64,000 nucleotides of DNA from Acidiflorens sp963847715 (GCA_963847715.1 CAWKAZ010000014.1:1-64000), one strand, 5' to 3'; numbered from the stretch's first letter, positions 27,095-36,392 are shown. A program made the numbers and translations. The notes: generated by a model from the sequence alone, not told the origin.

Positions 27095-28036
27095 ATGAAA
27101 CGCACCCTAGCGTACGTATGGCACCTACTCTTTGCGACACTAGCGGTGCCATGGCTGACCATTTTGTCAGGCGGCCTGACTTACGGTGTCTTCAGCCCTT
27201 TTCTTACCTCCGTTAAGACGCCACAGCAATTCCTTTCCGATCATTTGATATTTCTGGTTGTTATCGTAGGAGTATTGCTTGCGTACACCCTGAGTGCCAC
27301 CTTCACGAGCAGGTCGGCCGTGTGGGTTTGGATTCCAGCCACCATAGTCTTCGCTCTCCGAGTCTTGGACTGGCGAGCGTCTGGTAGCGCTCTTGTTGGG
27401 TCAGGGTCTTTTGTCGAGCATTTCTTCACGGCAAACTGTCAGTTCAACAACTGGCGCGAAGGAGGATTCGATTCAAGATGTCCCGACAAGCTCTTTCTGA
27501 CGCCACTCTTTGTCGGAGGGTTGTCTTATTCGGCTGGAGCGGCGCTTCATCGCGTAATCCACTACTGGCGTCCTCCGAAAAACGCACCTAATGTTCCGGT
27601 CGGAGCTGTGCCCGGCCAACTTCAAATTGTCACCAACCCCTTCGCGGCACTCTTCGCTCTCGTGTTTACCGCCAGTGTTTTGGGTCGTCGGTTTCGTGAA
27701 GGGACAGCGGCTCAACCCTCTTCATGGACATGGCCGGGTTTTGGATTCCTTCCAACTTGGCTGGCGGTAACAATCAACATCGCGATATGGGGCGGTGTCT
27801 GCGCCATTGCGTTTAACTTTGCCCGGGCCCCTTTTCGAAGAGACGAGAAGGCCCTCTTCGTTTCAGTTGTCGGAAGCTTCATGCTGCTTCCGGTCGCGGC
27901 TTTGCTCCCAAAAGCCAGCGGACTTATCCATATCACGCAGATGATGCTCAGTCTTACGGCATTTCTCGCAGCACTAGCAATCCTCTTGTCGTTACGGAAA
28001 GAACACCCTGGTTCGCCGCCATCCGAAAACGGTTAA
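27095..28036 (+). CDS. Polytopic membrane protein of unknown function
   Basis: 313 residues with about seven hydrophobic segments, for example HLLFATLAVPWLTILSGGL, HLIFLVVIVGVLLAYTL, FAALFALVFTASVLG and LSLTAFLAALAILLSL. I recognise no family. The ATG at 27,095 is preceded by AAGGAAAC; two earlier in-frame ATG or GTG codons are weaker. The gene is enclosed by the two arms of a seven-base periodic repeat, and its stop codon is the first triplet of the right arm, so it may have entered an older intergenic hairpin. No Cys or His pattern suggests an enzyme. Confidence 0.7.
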   Translation: MKRTLAYVWHLLFATLAVPWLTILSGGLTYGVFSPFLTSVKTPQQFLSDHLIFLVVIVGVLLAYTLSATFTSRSAVWVWIPATIVFALRVLDWRASGSALVGSGSFVEHFFTANCQFNNWREGGFDSRCPDKLFLTPLFVGGLSYSAGAALHRVIHYWRPPKNAPNVPVGAVPGQLQIVTNPFAALFALVFTASVLGRRFREGTAAQPSSWTWPGFGFLPTWLAVTINIAIWGGVCAIAFNFARAPFRRDEKALFVSVVGSFMLLPVAALLPKASGLIHITQMMLSLTAFLAALAILLSLRKEHPGSPPSENG

Positions 28037-28076
28037 GACTAAGACCTGAGACCTGCCACCTGACACCTTCGACCTG
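28035..28076. repeat. Seven-base periodic repeat, right arm of a split pair
   Basis: Six units; on the minus strand CAGGTCG, AAGGTGT, CAGGTGG, CAGGTCT, CAGGTCT, TAGTCTT. They can pair with 26,913-26,944. The arm begins inside the stop codon of the membrane protein gene. Confidence 0.85.
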
Positions 28077-28094
28077 CCCCGCTACAATCTCCCT

Positions 28095-29015
28095 GTGCGG
28101 ATCTCCAGCCGGCGCAAAGCGATTGCGTTCTTCCTGACGTTCGGCGTGTGCCTGGCCGCTGTGGCGTTTGCGGTCGGTTCCGGCTGGATCATCCTCAACT
28201 GGCGCGAAGGCATCAAACTCTTCCTCGGAATCATCTTTTTTGGCGCGATCGTCACCGGGCTGGTGCTGAACACCATCTTTCTTGTGCGCGAGATTCGCCG
28301 CAATGAACAGCACGACAGCTTCATCAATGCGGTCACGCACGAACTGAAAACGCCGATTGCCTCGATTCGCCTGTACCTGGAAACGCTGCAGCGTCGTGAA
28401 GTGGACGAGGCCCGCCGCCGCGAGTTTTACCAACTGATGCTGGTCGATACCGAGCGGCTCATGGTGACGGTGGAACAGGTGTTGAAAGCCGGAGCCATGG
28501 CCCAGAAAAAGGCGTCCAGCCACCGCATTCCCGTGGACTTCAATGTCCTGGTGCGCGAATGTGTCGAACTGGCGCGCGCGCGGCATCACTTATCGCCCGA
28601 AGATCTCAGTTACCGTGAGGCTCAGCAGCAATCCGGTGGCGCGTATGTGGTTGGGGATCCCGACGAACTCCATACCGCGGTTACGAACCTGCTCGATAAT
28701 GCCGTCAAGTACTCTCCCGACGGCGTGCACATTGCCGTCGAGCTGGATGCTCCCGACGAAGAGCTTCTCGTGCTGCGCGTGAGCGATCGCGGCGTCGGCA
28801 TTCCGCAGAATGAACTGAAACGGATCTTCAAGCGCTTCTATCGCGTCCGCCAGCGCGGACGTGCCCGCGTGAAAGGGACGGGGCTTGGCTTGTTCATTGT
28901 GCGTTCGATCGCCAGCAATCATGGCGGACGAGTCTCCGCGCACAGCGAGGGAACGGGTAAGGGAACGACGGTGACTCTGGAATTGCCGCGGGAAATTTCG
29001 AGGAATACGGCATGA
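28095..29015 (+). CDS. Sensor histidine kinase
   Basis: 306 residues, GTG start. Two membrane helices (about 8-30 and 40-62) enclose only a very short outer loop, so it probably senses within the membrane. H-box VTHELKTPIASIRL, N-box NLLDNAVKYSPDG, G1 DRGVGIP and G2 GTGLGLFIV are all intact, so it should be an active kinase. No HAMP domain is evident. It overlaps the response regulator gene by four bases (ATGA), so the two form one operon. The signal is unknown. The kinase begins 19 bases after the right repeat arm. Confidence 0.92.
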   Translation: MRISSRRKAIAFFLTFGVCLAAVAFAVGSGWIILNWREGIKLFLGIIFFGAIVTGLVLNTIFLVREIRRNEQHDSFINAVTHELKTPIASIRLYLETLQRREVDEARRREFYQLMLVDTERLMVTVEQVLKAGAMAQKKASSHRIPVDFNVLVRECVELARARHHLSPEDLSYREAQQQSGGAYVVGDPDELHTAVTNLLDNAVKYSPDGVHIAVELDAPDEELLVLRVSDRGVGIPQNELKRIFKRFYRVRQRGRARVKGTGLGLFIVRSIASNHGGRVSAHSEGTGKGTTVTLELPREISRNTA

Positions 29016-29782
29016 GCCGGGTGCTGATTGTGGAAGACGAGGCGCATCTGGCGCAGGGGCTGCGCTTCAACCTACAGGCCGAAGGACACTCCGCCGAGGT
29101 TGCCGCCGACGGCGAAATGGCACTGCAAAGGCTCGTCGAAAAGCAGGAACATTTCGATGCCGTCGTTCTCGATGTGATGCTGCCGGGAAAAAGCGGATTT
29201 GAGGTCGCGGCCTCGTTGCGCGAAAAGAAGAATTACGTTCCGATTCTGATGCTGACCGCGCGAGGCCGTCCTGAAGATGTGCTCGAGGGCTTCGCTGCTG
29301 GTGCGGATGATTATCTTCCGAAGCCATTCGAGCTGGCGATCCTGATTGCCCGTCTGGAAAGTCTGCTGCGGCGAAGTGTGTGGATGAAGGACGCCAAGGT
29401 TGGCAGCAGCGTCGCGAGCGCTGATGCGTCGCCCTCTACACCAGAGCGGGTAGGCGAACCCGGCGCCGACAGCTTCAACTTTAGCGGCAAGTCGATTGAC
29501 TTCCAGGAACTGGAGCTGCGCTCGTTGGGGAACACGATCCATTTGACCGTAATGGAGGCAGAATTCCTGCGCTACCTAGTCAGAAGCGAAGGACGAGTGG
29601 TGTCACGAAAATCCATTCTAGAAGAAGTCTGGGGACTGCACGAAGACACCGACACCCGCGCGATCGATAATTTCGTGGTGCGCCTGCGGCGCTACATCGA
29701 AGAAGATCCGTCGCATCCAAAACACCTGCAGACGGTGCGCGGAGTGGGCTATAGGTTTGTGGCGGAGCCGGAAGGAAACTAG
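29012..29782 (+). CDS. OmpR-family response regulator
   Basis: 256 residues. The receiver domain has acidic residues EDE at 8-10, phospho-acceptor Asp in VLDVMLPGKSG, the LTARG switch Thr and LPKPF Lys. A linker of about 45 residues, longer than usual and rich in Ser/Ala/Asp, leads to a winged-helix DNA-binding domain (VVSRKSILEEVWG to RGVGYRF). It works with the kinase upstream. The linker carries SVASADASPSTPERVGEPG, which looks disordered. Targets are unknown. Confidence 0.93.
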   Translation: MSRVLIVEDEAHLAQGLRFNLQAEGHSAEVAADGEMALQRLVEKQEHFDAVVLDVMLPGKSGFEVAASLREKKNYVPILMLTARGRPEDVLEGFAAGADDYLPKPFELAILIARLESLLRRSVWMKDAKVGSSVASADASPSTPERVGEPGADSFNFSGKSIDFQELELRSLGNTIHLTVMEAEFLRYLVRSEGRVVSRKSILEEVWGLHEDTDTRAIDNFVVRLRRYIEEDPSHPKHLQTVRGVGYRFVAEPEGN

Positions 29783-29870
29783 TCGTTGGTCGATAGTCGA
29801 TAGTCGTTCGGTTTGCAGGGCTGCCGCTCACGACTGAGGACAAACGACCAACGACGATCGACCAACGACT
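29780..29870. repeat. Seven-base periodic palindrome between convergent genes
   Basis: Left units TAGTCGT, TGGTCGA, TAGTCGA, TAGTCGT start with the stop codon of the regulator gene. The right arm (29,843-29,870) read on the minus strand is AGTCGTT, GGTCGAT, CGTCGTT, GGTCGTT. It ends three bases from the stop codon of the convergent gene. Loop about 35 bases. Confidence 0.9.
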
Positions 29871-29873
29871 GCC

Positions 29874-30530
29874 CTAGTGCTGTTTCGCCGAGGAACTTGC
29901 TGCCAGTTCGCGGAATAAACCTAACAGCGCGGTTGCGGCTTTCTGATCTGAGAGGTTTTCGAGGGCCACTGTCGCGGTGAAGTGTGGCGACTTGGAATTG
30001 AATCGAACGCCAACGAAATCCTTATCGCGCCAGGCGGCCAGCGCGTTCACCACCGGACTGAGTTCCACTGGCCAATCATCTTTCGTAGTGAGAATCACCG
30101 GTCCTGGGCGGGAGATGGTCCAGGCGCGCGTTCCAGTAGAAGTCTTTGTTCCCGAGTGCCCTGACCATCGATGCCGGATTACATCCAGATGAAAGCCCGG
30201 AGGAAATCCCATATCGGCTTCGAACGTCAGCGTTTCCTGCTGCTGCCGCCAGCGGCTCACGGCCCATTGCACCGGCAGCGGGCGGGGGAGCAGGCGGATG
30301 GTGAGACGCGCATCTTCAAACCATCGCGTGGAAAGATTCAGCGTGGCCTTGAGGCGGGAACTGCTGTGCTGCCAGCGCAAATCGGCGACTCGCCCTTTTC
30401 CCAGGCAAGCGCCTTCAACCCACTGCAGGACGTTGCCGGCGCGCTTCCGGTTGTAACGGACAAACCAGGCGTACCAGAGAAAACAGATTGCGATTGCCGC
30501 AATCACGTCAATCAGAATGAACCGCCCCAC
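29874..30530 (-). CDS. Membrane-anchored protein of unknown function
   Basis: 218 residues. One N-terminal membrane helix (LIDVIAAIAICFLWYAWFV) is followed by a basic stretch and a soluble domain with LRWQHSSSRLKATLNLSTRW and LTIRLLPRPLPVQWAVSRW. Acidobacterial genomes often carry single-helix proteins of this kind; I do not know a function. It converges on the two-component system through the periodic palindrome. The start codon sits at the beginning of the hydrophobic segment, which supports it. Confidence 0.65.
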   Translation of the reverse strand: MGRFILIDVIAAIAICFLWYAWFVRYNRKRAGNVLQWVEGACLGKGRVADLRWQHSSSRLKATLNLSTRWFEDARLTIRLLPRPLPVQWAVSRWRQQQETLTFEADMGFPPGFHLDVIRHRWSGHSGTKTSTGTRAWTISRPGPVILTTKDDWPVELSPVVNALAAWRDKDFVGVRFNSKSPHFTATVALENLSDQKAATALLGLFRELAASSSAKQH

Positions 30531-30634
30531 AATCGCCTCTGGTCAGAAATCCTACTTCTTATAGATGCAATCGTGCAAGGGGAGGAAAGAGGAAAAATTC
30601 CCCGGTCGGCGACGCCGCGCGACCCCTTGGAGCC

Positions 30635-31837
30635 CTATTGATTCATCGTTAACGTGATCCCCTGCCGGAACAAAGTGCGCCTTGAACCATCGCTCGAGAA
30701 CCGCACATAGTACAAGTACGGGTGCTCGCCGACTACGGAGAAATTCAAGTCCGGCGCGGCGGGATCGATCAGCGAAAAGTAGGCGTAGGACCAACTGCCC
30801 TTGGGCTCCTGATCCAGAAACTGGTCGACCGTGGCCACCAGAGTCGGCTTCGTCCAGTTGACCATGTCGGTCGATGTGGAGAGATAGAAACCCTTCGTCC
30901 CGTATTCGTTGGTCCATGGATTCCATAGAACAGCGATGGCTAAGTTCGACGATTGAAAAATGTTGATCCCAGTCACCACGTCCATATACGGAACCGGCGT
31001 GTAGACGTGCTCCAGCGGATGTTGCACCGGCCCTGGGTAGGGATCGGCAAAGGAAACGGAAAACTCTTTGCCGTTCCATCCGCGCCATGAGGATGCGTCG
31101 AAGACATTCTGCGTGCGGATGGGCGCGCCACCACCCGGAGTGAGACAACGGTGCGGCCCCTGTGAGCCCGAACAGTTTGGCGGCCACTGCCAGGCGGTCA
31201 CCATGGCGTAATACCATCCGTCTAGCTCAATGATGTTGCTATCGACGCTATAGCCGGACGGGCCTCCGTCAACCGCATACTGGTAAGGAACTCCAGCGAG
31301 GAAATTCGCGGGCGCTTTCGACGAACTGAAATGGTAGCCTCCATCCTCGGATTGATGGTAGGTATCGGAGTCGTATTCGCATCCGTTGTAGCCGTTCTTG
31401 AAAGTGCATTCGCCTTTGTGGGCCCAGCCGTGGTACTCCATGTGGGTGAGGCCAGCGATGGTTTTGCCGTCAAGGGTATAGAAGGAATCGATCCAGCTTT
31501 GGTCGTTGAAGGCCGCGGGATCGGGATTATTCGCCGAACGGTGGCCGATCTCACAACTGTGCTGGACACTTTCCAGCGTAGGGCCAATGCTCTGAAACAG
31601 TTCGGAACCTGCGGCGACCAGGTGGACGGTTCCGGTGTAGTCGCGGAAAGCACGGGCCATCGCGTCTGGAAAGTCGTTCCCGTTACAGGATTGCTGGGGA
31701 GTGTCGAAGACTGCCGTGCGGGAAGTGAAATCGAGTTGACCTGTGATTGTTGGAGTACCCGACGCCTCAATATTCTGCGCCGCCGCAGCGGCAACCAAGG
31801 CAAAAGAAACCAAAATCGGGAGCAAGCCTCTGATCAC
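30635..31837 (-). CDS. Secreted beta-propeller-like protein
   Basis: 400 residues with a signal peptide (LLPILVSFALVAAAAAQ). Repeated Trp-rich strands such as DGKTIAGLTHMEYHGW, LDGWYYAMVTAWQWPPN, YLSTSTDMVNWTKPTL and WSYAYFSLIDP look like the blades of a five-bladed propeller, as in GH43/GH62 glycosidases. There the pattern S-x-D-x-x-x-W is common. I cannot identify the three catalytic acids with confidence. It may be a glycan-active enzyme or a binding protein. No partner genes adjoin it. Confidence 0.55.
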   Translation of the reverse strand: MIRGLLPILVSFALVAAAAAQNIEASGTPTITGQLDFTSRTAVFDTPQQSCNGNDFPDAMARAFRDYTGTVHLVAAGSELFQSIGPTLESVQHSCEIGHRSANNPDPAAFNDQSWIDSFYTLDGKTIAGLTHMEYHGWAHKGECTFKNGYNGCEYDSDTYHQSEDGGYHFSSSKAPANFLAGVPYQYAVDGGPSGYSVDSNIIELDGWYYAMVTAWQWPPNCSGSQGPHRCLTPGGGAPIRTQNVFDASSWRGWNGKEFSVSFADPYPGPVQHPLEHVYTPVPYMDVVTGINIFQSSNLAIAVLWNPWTNEYGTKGFYLSTSTDMVNWTKPTLVATVDQFLDQEPKGSWSYAYFSLIDPAAPDLNFSVVGEHPYLYYVRFSSDGSRRTLFRQGITLTMNQ

Positions 31838-31966
31838 AATATCCTCCGGGAGTCTTCGACTACTTTGGAGTTAACCCGATTTCCCATCGATCCACTCGCC
31901 CCATTTGATTATTTTCTATTTTGAGCTGCGCTGCCCCTCCCTTATCGCACCCGCTACAATGGCGGC

Positions 31967-32431
31967 GTGGCCTTTCAGATCCGCAAATTCCGCAAGACGG
32001 ACTTTGACACGCTCTGGCAGATTGACCAGGCCTGCTTCGATCCGCAGTTGGCTTATTCGCGGGTCGAACTGGCCTTTTATATGCGCCGGCCGGGGTCGTT
32101 CACGCTGGTAGCCGAAGACGAAGGGGGCGCCATCCTCGGATTTATCGTTTCGGAAACCCGCCGCAAGACTGGACACATCATCACCATCGACGTGATCGCC
32201 GAGGCCCGCCGGACCGGCTTAGGCTCGGCGTTGTTGGCGGCGGCGGAAGATGCTTTGCTGCAGGGGGGTGCGTCCGTTGTTGCCCTCGAGACTCCGGTGA
32301 ATAACGAAGCGGCGATTCGCTTCTACAAGCAGAAGGGATACTTCGTGGAAAAGACCGTGCCGGGATACTATTCTGGCCACCTCGATGCCCTGGTGATGGC
32401 GAAAGATCTGGTGGAGTCGCAGGTGGGGTGA
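31967..32431 (+). CDS. GNAT family N-acetyltransferase
   Basis: 154 residues, GTG start. The acetyl-CoA loop is RRTGLGSALLAAAE, in the RimI-like form, after VSETRRKTGHIITIDVIAE, and the C-terminal strand AIRFYKQKGYFVEKTVPGYY is typical of protein N-terminal acetyltransferases. It transfers an acetyl group to an amine, possibly an alpha-amino group of a ribosomal or other protein. It lies 34 bases upstream of pheA on the same strand. Substrate unknown. Confidence 0.85.
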   Translation: MAFQIRKFRKTDFDTLWQIDQACFDPQLAYSRVELAFYMRRPGSFTLVAEDEGGAILGFIVSETRRKTGHIITIDVIAEARRTGLGSALLAAAEDALLQGGASVVALETPVNNEAAIRFYKQKGYFVEKTVPGYYSGHLDALVMAKDLVESQVG

Positions 32432-32465
32432 GTTTGCCGCGGGAGAGGAAAAAGGGAATAGCTCG

Positions 32466-33275
32466 ATGAAGATTGCGATTCAGGGAGAACTGGGTTCTTT
32501 CAGTCATGAGGCGGCAGAAACCATGCTGCCACGAGCAAGAGTTGTGCCGTGCGCCCGTTCGTTGGAAGTGTTTGACAGGGTACGACGGGGCTCAGTCGAT
32601 GGCGCGGTGATTCCGATTGAGAACTCGTTGGCTGGCTCGGTCGCGGAGCATTTTGACCTGCTCCTGGGCCGCGAGGTTTACATCGTCCGCGAATTCCGGC
32701 TGCGCATCGTCCACAATCTGATCGCATTGCCGGGCACGAAGTTTCGAGATATCCGGCGCGTCTTTTCTCATCCGGTGGCGCTTGACCAGTGCCGCGACCT
32801 GTTTGCCCGCTATCCGCGGCTGCAACCGGTCCCCTTCTACGATACGGCGGGCAGTGTGAAGCACGTAGTAGCGGAGAGTTTGCGCGATGCGGCCGGAATT
32901 GCCAGCCGTCGCGCTGCGGAAGTTTATGGCGGAAAGATCCTTAAGCCGGGCATCGAGGATGACAAGAAGAACTTTACGCGGTTCTTCTGGATCCGCCGCG
33001 GAAAGCCGCGGCCGACGCGTGGAGCGAACAAAACGTCGCTGGCGTTTAGCCTGAAGAATGTTCCCGGCGGGTTGTTCCGGGCGCTCAGCGTCTTTGCCTT
33101 GCGCGATATCAGTTTGAGCAAGATCGAGTCTCGCCCCATGCGCGGACGTCCGTGGGAATACGTATTTTTCGTGGATATGTTGCGTGGCGACGATGAGAGT
33201 GCGCGCAACGCATTGCGGCATCTGGGTGAAGTCGCAGAATTGGTGAAGGTGCTGGGGATCTATCCGGGTGCCTGA
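32466..33275 (+). CDS. pheA: Prephenate dehydratase
   Basis: 269 residues. Converts prephenate to phenylpyruvate in phenylalanine synthesis. Catalytic domain: IAIQGELGSFSHEAAE, IPIENSLAGSVAEHFDLL and the active-site TRF in DKKNFTRFFWI. A C-terminal ACT domain (TSLAFSLKNVPGGLFRALS then LSKIESRPMRGRPWEYVFF) binds phenylalanine for feedback inhibition, with the ESRP motif intact. It is the stand-alone form without chorismate mutase. The usual GPxG start is replaced by GELGSFS. GGAGAGGAAAAAGGG precedes the ATG. Confidence 0.93.
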   Translation: MKIAIQGELGSFSHEAAETMLPRARVVPCARSLEVFDRVRRGSVDGAVIPIENSLAGSVAEHFDLLLGREVYIVREFRLRIVHNLIALPGTKFRDIRRVFSHPVALDQCRDLFARYPRLQPVPFYDTAGSVKHVVAESLRDAAGIASRRAAEVYGGKILKPGIEDDKKNFTRFFWIRRGKPRPTRGANKTSLAFSLKNVPGGLFRALSVFALRDISLSKIESRPMRGRPWEYVFFVDMLRGDDESARNALRHLGEVAELVKVLGIYPGA

Positions 33276-33401
33276 AAACGGTCAAGGATTTTCGCCGCCA
33301 TTTCGTCACAATACGATGTGAGGCGCTGCACAGCGGGAACACCTTCCTGAGACTAGCTTTGACTTAGGCCGTTCTGGCCCGAAGCCATAGGAGGCTCTTG
33401 T

Positions 33402-33773
33402 ATGCATAAGATCTTGACTGGAAGTCTGGTTGTTGTGTTTGTTCTGATGCTGGTTGGGGTAGCCAACGCCGAGAATCAACTCGGAATCTCCGACAAGTAT
33501 AAGGTGACTTTTACAGAGAAAATTTTCGTGGCCGACACGCTTCTGCCGAAGGGTGATTACGAGATTACGCATGTGATGGAAGGCTCGAACCACATCATGG
33601 TATTTCGCCAACTGGGAGCCAAGAAGCCAGTGGAAGTTCGCGCAAAGTGCACCCTGGTTCCGCTCGGAGCCAAGGCTGAAATTAGCCAGCAGCTCTATGC
33701 GAACAATGCGGCCAATGAGCGGGTTCTGCAGGAGCTGATTTTCAAAGGCGATCGCGCAAAACATGTGTTCTAG
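33402..33773 (+). CDS. Small exported protein, acidobacterial family
   Basis: 123 residues with a signal peptide (SLVVVFVLMLVGVANA). The mature part KVTFTEKIFVADTLLPKGDY then EITH and IMVFRQLG is a small beta domain. It resembles a family often found in Acidobacteria with the pattern LPAGxYxVxH near the middle and a hydrophobic strand after it. No function is known to me. AGGAGG before the ATG is an excellent ribosome site. It is a single gene ahead of lon. Confidence 0.75.
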   Translation: MHKILTGSLVVVFVLMLVGVANAENQLGISDKYKVTFTEKIFVADTLLPKGDYEITHVMEGSNHIMVFRQLGAKKPVEVRAKCTLVPLGAKAEISQQLYANNAANERVLQELIFKGDRAKHVF

Positions 33774-33872
33774 GTGAAGTGGAATCGCTTCGTGAGCGGG
33801 GGCGTGCGACGCTGGGTCCGCGTCCCCCGGAAGGACCGGAACTGGTGGATGGCCCGAAACCCATCTGTGTCT

Positions 33873-33900
33873 TGCAAAAGGTGTAAAAAGGTCTAGAATT
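33873..33900 (+). promoter_or_regulatory. Promoter for lon
   Basis: TTGCAA (33,873-33,878), 16 bases, TAGAAT (33,895-33,900). The leader to the ATG would be about 75 bases. No CIRCE-like or heat-shock inverted repeat is visible. Confidence 0.65.
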
Positions 33901-33980
33901 CAACAACCTAGCCATCAGGCTGCATCTTTTAGAGGGTTTAGTTCATCCAAAGTTGAGTGAAAGTCACTCAAGGACAAATC

Positions 33981-36392
33981 ATGAGCGATCCTATTGCTAT
34001 CGAACCAACTTCTCACGACACAACTGAACGGTCATTACCGATCCTGCCGGTTCGTGACACGGTGCTTTTTCCGCACGCCGTGTTGCCGCTTACCGTGGGA
34101 CGGGAAAGTTCTGTCCAGCTGATTAATTCGTTAGGCGAAGACAAGACCATTGTGGTCGTTGCGCAGCGCGAGGCGCGCGTCGACGCTCCGCAGCCAACCG
34201 ATCTCTACTCCATCGGAACTCTGGCGGTGGTGCACAAAGTCGTGAAGATGCCGAACCAAAGCCTGTTCGTCTTTGCCGAAGGCTTGGAGAGGGTCCGGCT
34301 TGCAGACTTCGCGCAACTATCACCGTTCATGCGCGCTCGGGTCACAACGATTCCCGAACTGATTCCTCCGAAGGACTCTGAAATAGAAGCGCTGCAGCGC
34401 AACGTGCTCACGTTATTTCAGCAGATCGTGGCCGGGTCGCCGACGCTATCGGACGAGCTATCGACCGTCGCGATGAATATTGAAGAGCCGGGACGACTGG
34501 TGGATTTCATCGCTTCGTCGCTGCCGTCATTGTCGACCGCCGATAAGCAGGAAGCGCTGGAGACGACCGACGTCCGCGTGCGCCTCGAAAAAATCAACCA
34601 GCACCTCGCCAAAGAACTGGAAGTGCAGCAACTGCGCAACAAGATCCAGTCCGAAGTGCAGGACCGCGTCCAACAGACGCAGCGTGAGTACTACCTGCGC
34701 GAGCAGATGAAGGCGATCCAGAAGGAACTGGGCGAGCAAGATGAGGGCGCGCGCGACACCGAAGAACTGAAGCAGAAAATTGAATCGGCGGGCATGCCCG
34801 ATGAAGTGAAGAAAGAGGCCCTGAAAGAACTGGGCCGACTGGCGCGCATGTCGCCGATGGCTGCCGACTATTCCGTTACGCGCAACTACATCGAGTGGCT
34901 CGCAGTGCTGCCGTGGGCGAAAACATCAGGCGGTGAAATCGAGATCTTGAAAGCAAAAGAGATACTCGACGCGGATCACTACGATTTGCAGAAGGTGAAA
35001 GATCGTATCCTCGACTACCTGTCGGTGCGGCGCTTGAAACCGAGCATGAAGGGACCGATTCTGTGTTTTGTCGGCCCTCCCGGCGTTGGCAAGACCTCGC
35101 TTGGCAAGTCGATCGCCCGTGCTCTCGGACGCAAGTTCGTGCGCCTGTCACTCGGCGGCGTACACGATGAAGCCGAAATCCGCGGCCATCGCCGTACGTA
35201 TATCGGAGCCTTGCCGGGTCAGATTATTCAGGGTATCCGGCGCGCGGAGACCAAAGATCCGGTCTTCATGCTCGACGAGATTGACAAAGTCGGGCGCGAT
35301 TTTCGCGGCGATCCGGCATCGGCACTCCTCGAAGCGCTTGACCCGGAGCAGAACGCGAGTTTCCGCGACAACTACCTCGACGTCACTTTCGATCTTTCGA
35401 AGGTGCTGTTCATTACGACCGCGAACATGCTCGATCCGATCGCCGAGCCGCTGCGCGATCGCATGGAGATCATTGAACTGCAGGGGTACACCGAAGAAGA
35501 GAAGGTACATATCTCGTTCCAGTACCTGGTTCCGAGGCAGATTGAAGAAAACGGAATCACCCAAGAGCAGATCGAGTTTCCGGAAGAAGCGATCAGCTAC
35601 ATCATTCGTCATTACACCCGCGAGGCCGGAGTAAGAAACCTGGAACGCACCATCGGCACGATCTGCCGCAAGCAGGCGCGCCGATTGGCCGAAGGCAAGA
35701 CCGAAAAGCTGATCGTCACCAAGGAGATCGTGCAGGAATTCCTGGGCGGGATCAAGGTGCGCAGCGAAGGTGAAATTGCCGAGCGTACGAAACGCGCAGG
35801 CGTAGTGGTCGGACTGGCCTGGACTCCTTCGGGCGGCGATGTATTGTTCGTCGAAGCCAACAAGATGAAGGGCAAGGGCGGCTTGACCATTACCGGCCAG
35901 ATTCAGGATGTGATGCGCGAATCGATGCAGGCGGCGTTGAGTTGGGTGCGTTCGAACTCGAAGCAGTTGGGCATCGATGAAGAGTTCTTTGCCAGCCACG
36001 ACATTCACATTCACGTTCCGGCGGGAGCGATCCCGAAGGACGGCCCATCGGCCGGCGTCACTATCGTGACCGCGCTGGTGTCGTTGCTGTCGGGCAAGCA
36101 AGTGCGCCCGCTGACCGCGATGACCGGAGAGATCACACTGAGCGGCAACGTTCTGCCGGTTGGCGGAATTAAGGAAAAAGTCCTAGCGGCAAAGCGTGCC
36201 GGTGTTCATGACGTCATTCTTCCGGCGGAGAACAAAACCAACGTCGAGGAAGATCTAACCCCTGAGCAATTACAGGGACTAACGCCGCACTATGTGAAGA
36301 CCATTGATGAAGTTCTGGAATTCGCATTCCCAACTTCAGCGACCGAGGAACGGCAGGACGCGGAAGAGCGCGAGAAAGTGCTCAGCACGTAA
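33981..36392 (+). CDS. lon: ATP-dependent protease Lon
   Basis: 803 residues, the normal LonA length. N-terminal substrate domain (LPILPVRDTVLFPHAVLPL), coiled-coil region, and AAA+ domain with Walker A GPPGVGKTSLGKSIARALG and Walker B VFMLDEIDK. The protease domain has the catalytic Ser in KDGPSAGVTI and Lys in GGIKEKVLAAKRAG. It degrades damaged and regulatory proteins in the cytoplasm. The start at 33,981 (MSDPIAIEP) is preferred to the ATG 24 bases upstream, because AAGGAC stands correctly before it. A terminator follows. Confidence 0.97.
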   Translation: MSDPIAIEPTSHDTTERSLPILPVRDTVLFPHAVLPLTVGRESSVQLINSLGEDKTIVVVAQREARVDAPQPTDLYSIGTLAVVHKVVKMPNQSLFVFAEGLERVRLADFAQLSPFMRARVTTIPELIPPKDSEIEALQRNVLTLFQQIVAGSPTLSDELSTVAMNIEEPGRLVDFIASSLPSLSTADKQEALETTDVRVRLEKINQHLAKELEVQQLRNKIQSEVQDRVQQTQREYYLREQMKAIQKELGEQDEGARDTEELKQKIESAGMPDEVKKEALKELGRLARMSPMAADYSVTRNYIEWLAVLPWAKTSGGEIEILKAKEILDADHYDLQKVKDRILDYLSVRRLKPSMKGPILCFVGPPGVGKTSLGKSIARALGRKFVRLSLGGVHDEAEIRGHRRTYIGALPGQIIQGIRRAETKDPVFMLDEIDKVGRDFRGDPASALLEALDPEQNASFRDNYLDVTFDLSKVLFITTANMLDPIAEPLRDRMEIIELQGYTEEEKVHISFQYLVPRQIEENGITQEQIEFPEEAISYIIRHYTREAGVRNLERTIGTICRKQARRLAEGKTEKLIVTKEIVQEFLGGIKVRSEGEIAERTKRAGVVVGLAWTPSGGDVLFVEANKMKGKGGLTITGQIQDVMRESMQAALSWVRSNSKQLGIDEEFFASHDIHIHVPAGAIPKDGPSAGVTIVTALVSLLSGKQVRPLTAMTGEITLSGNVLPVGGIKEKVLAAKRAGVHDVILPAENKTNVEEDLTPEQLQGLTPHYVKTIDEVLEFAFPTSATEERQDAEEREKVLST

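Noticed and set aside
26945..28076. A transposon bounded by the two CAGGTCT arms
   Set aside because: There is no transposase, and the arms belong to a class that elsewhere forms plain hairpins without cargo; an insertion between the arms is more likely than mobility by them.
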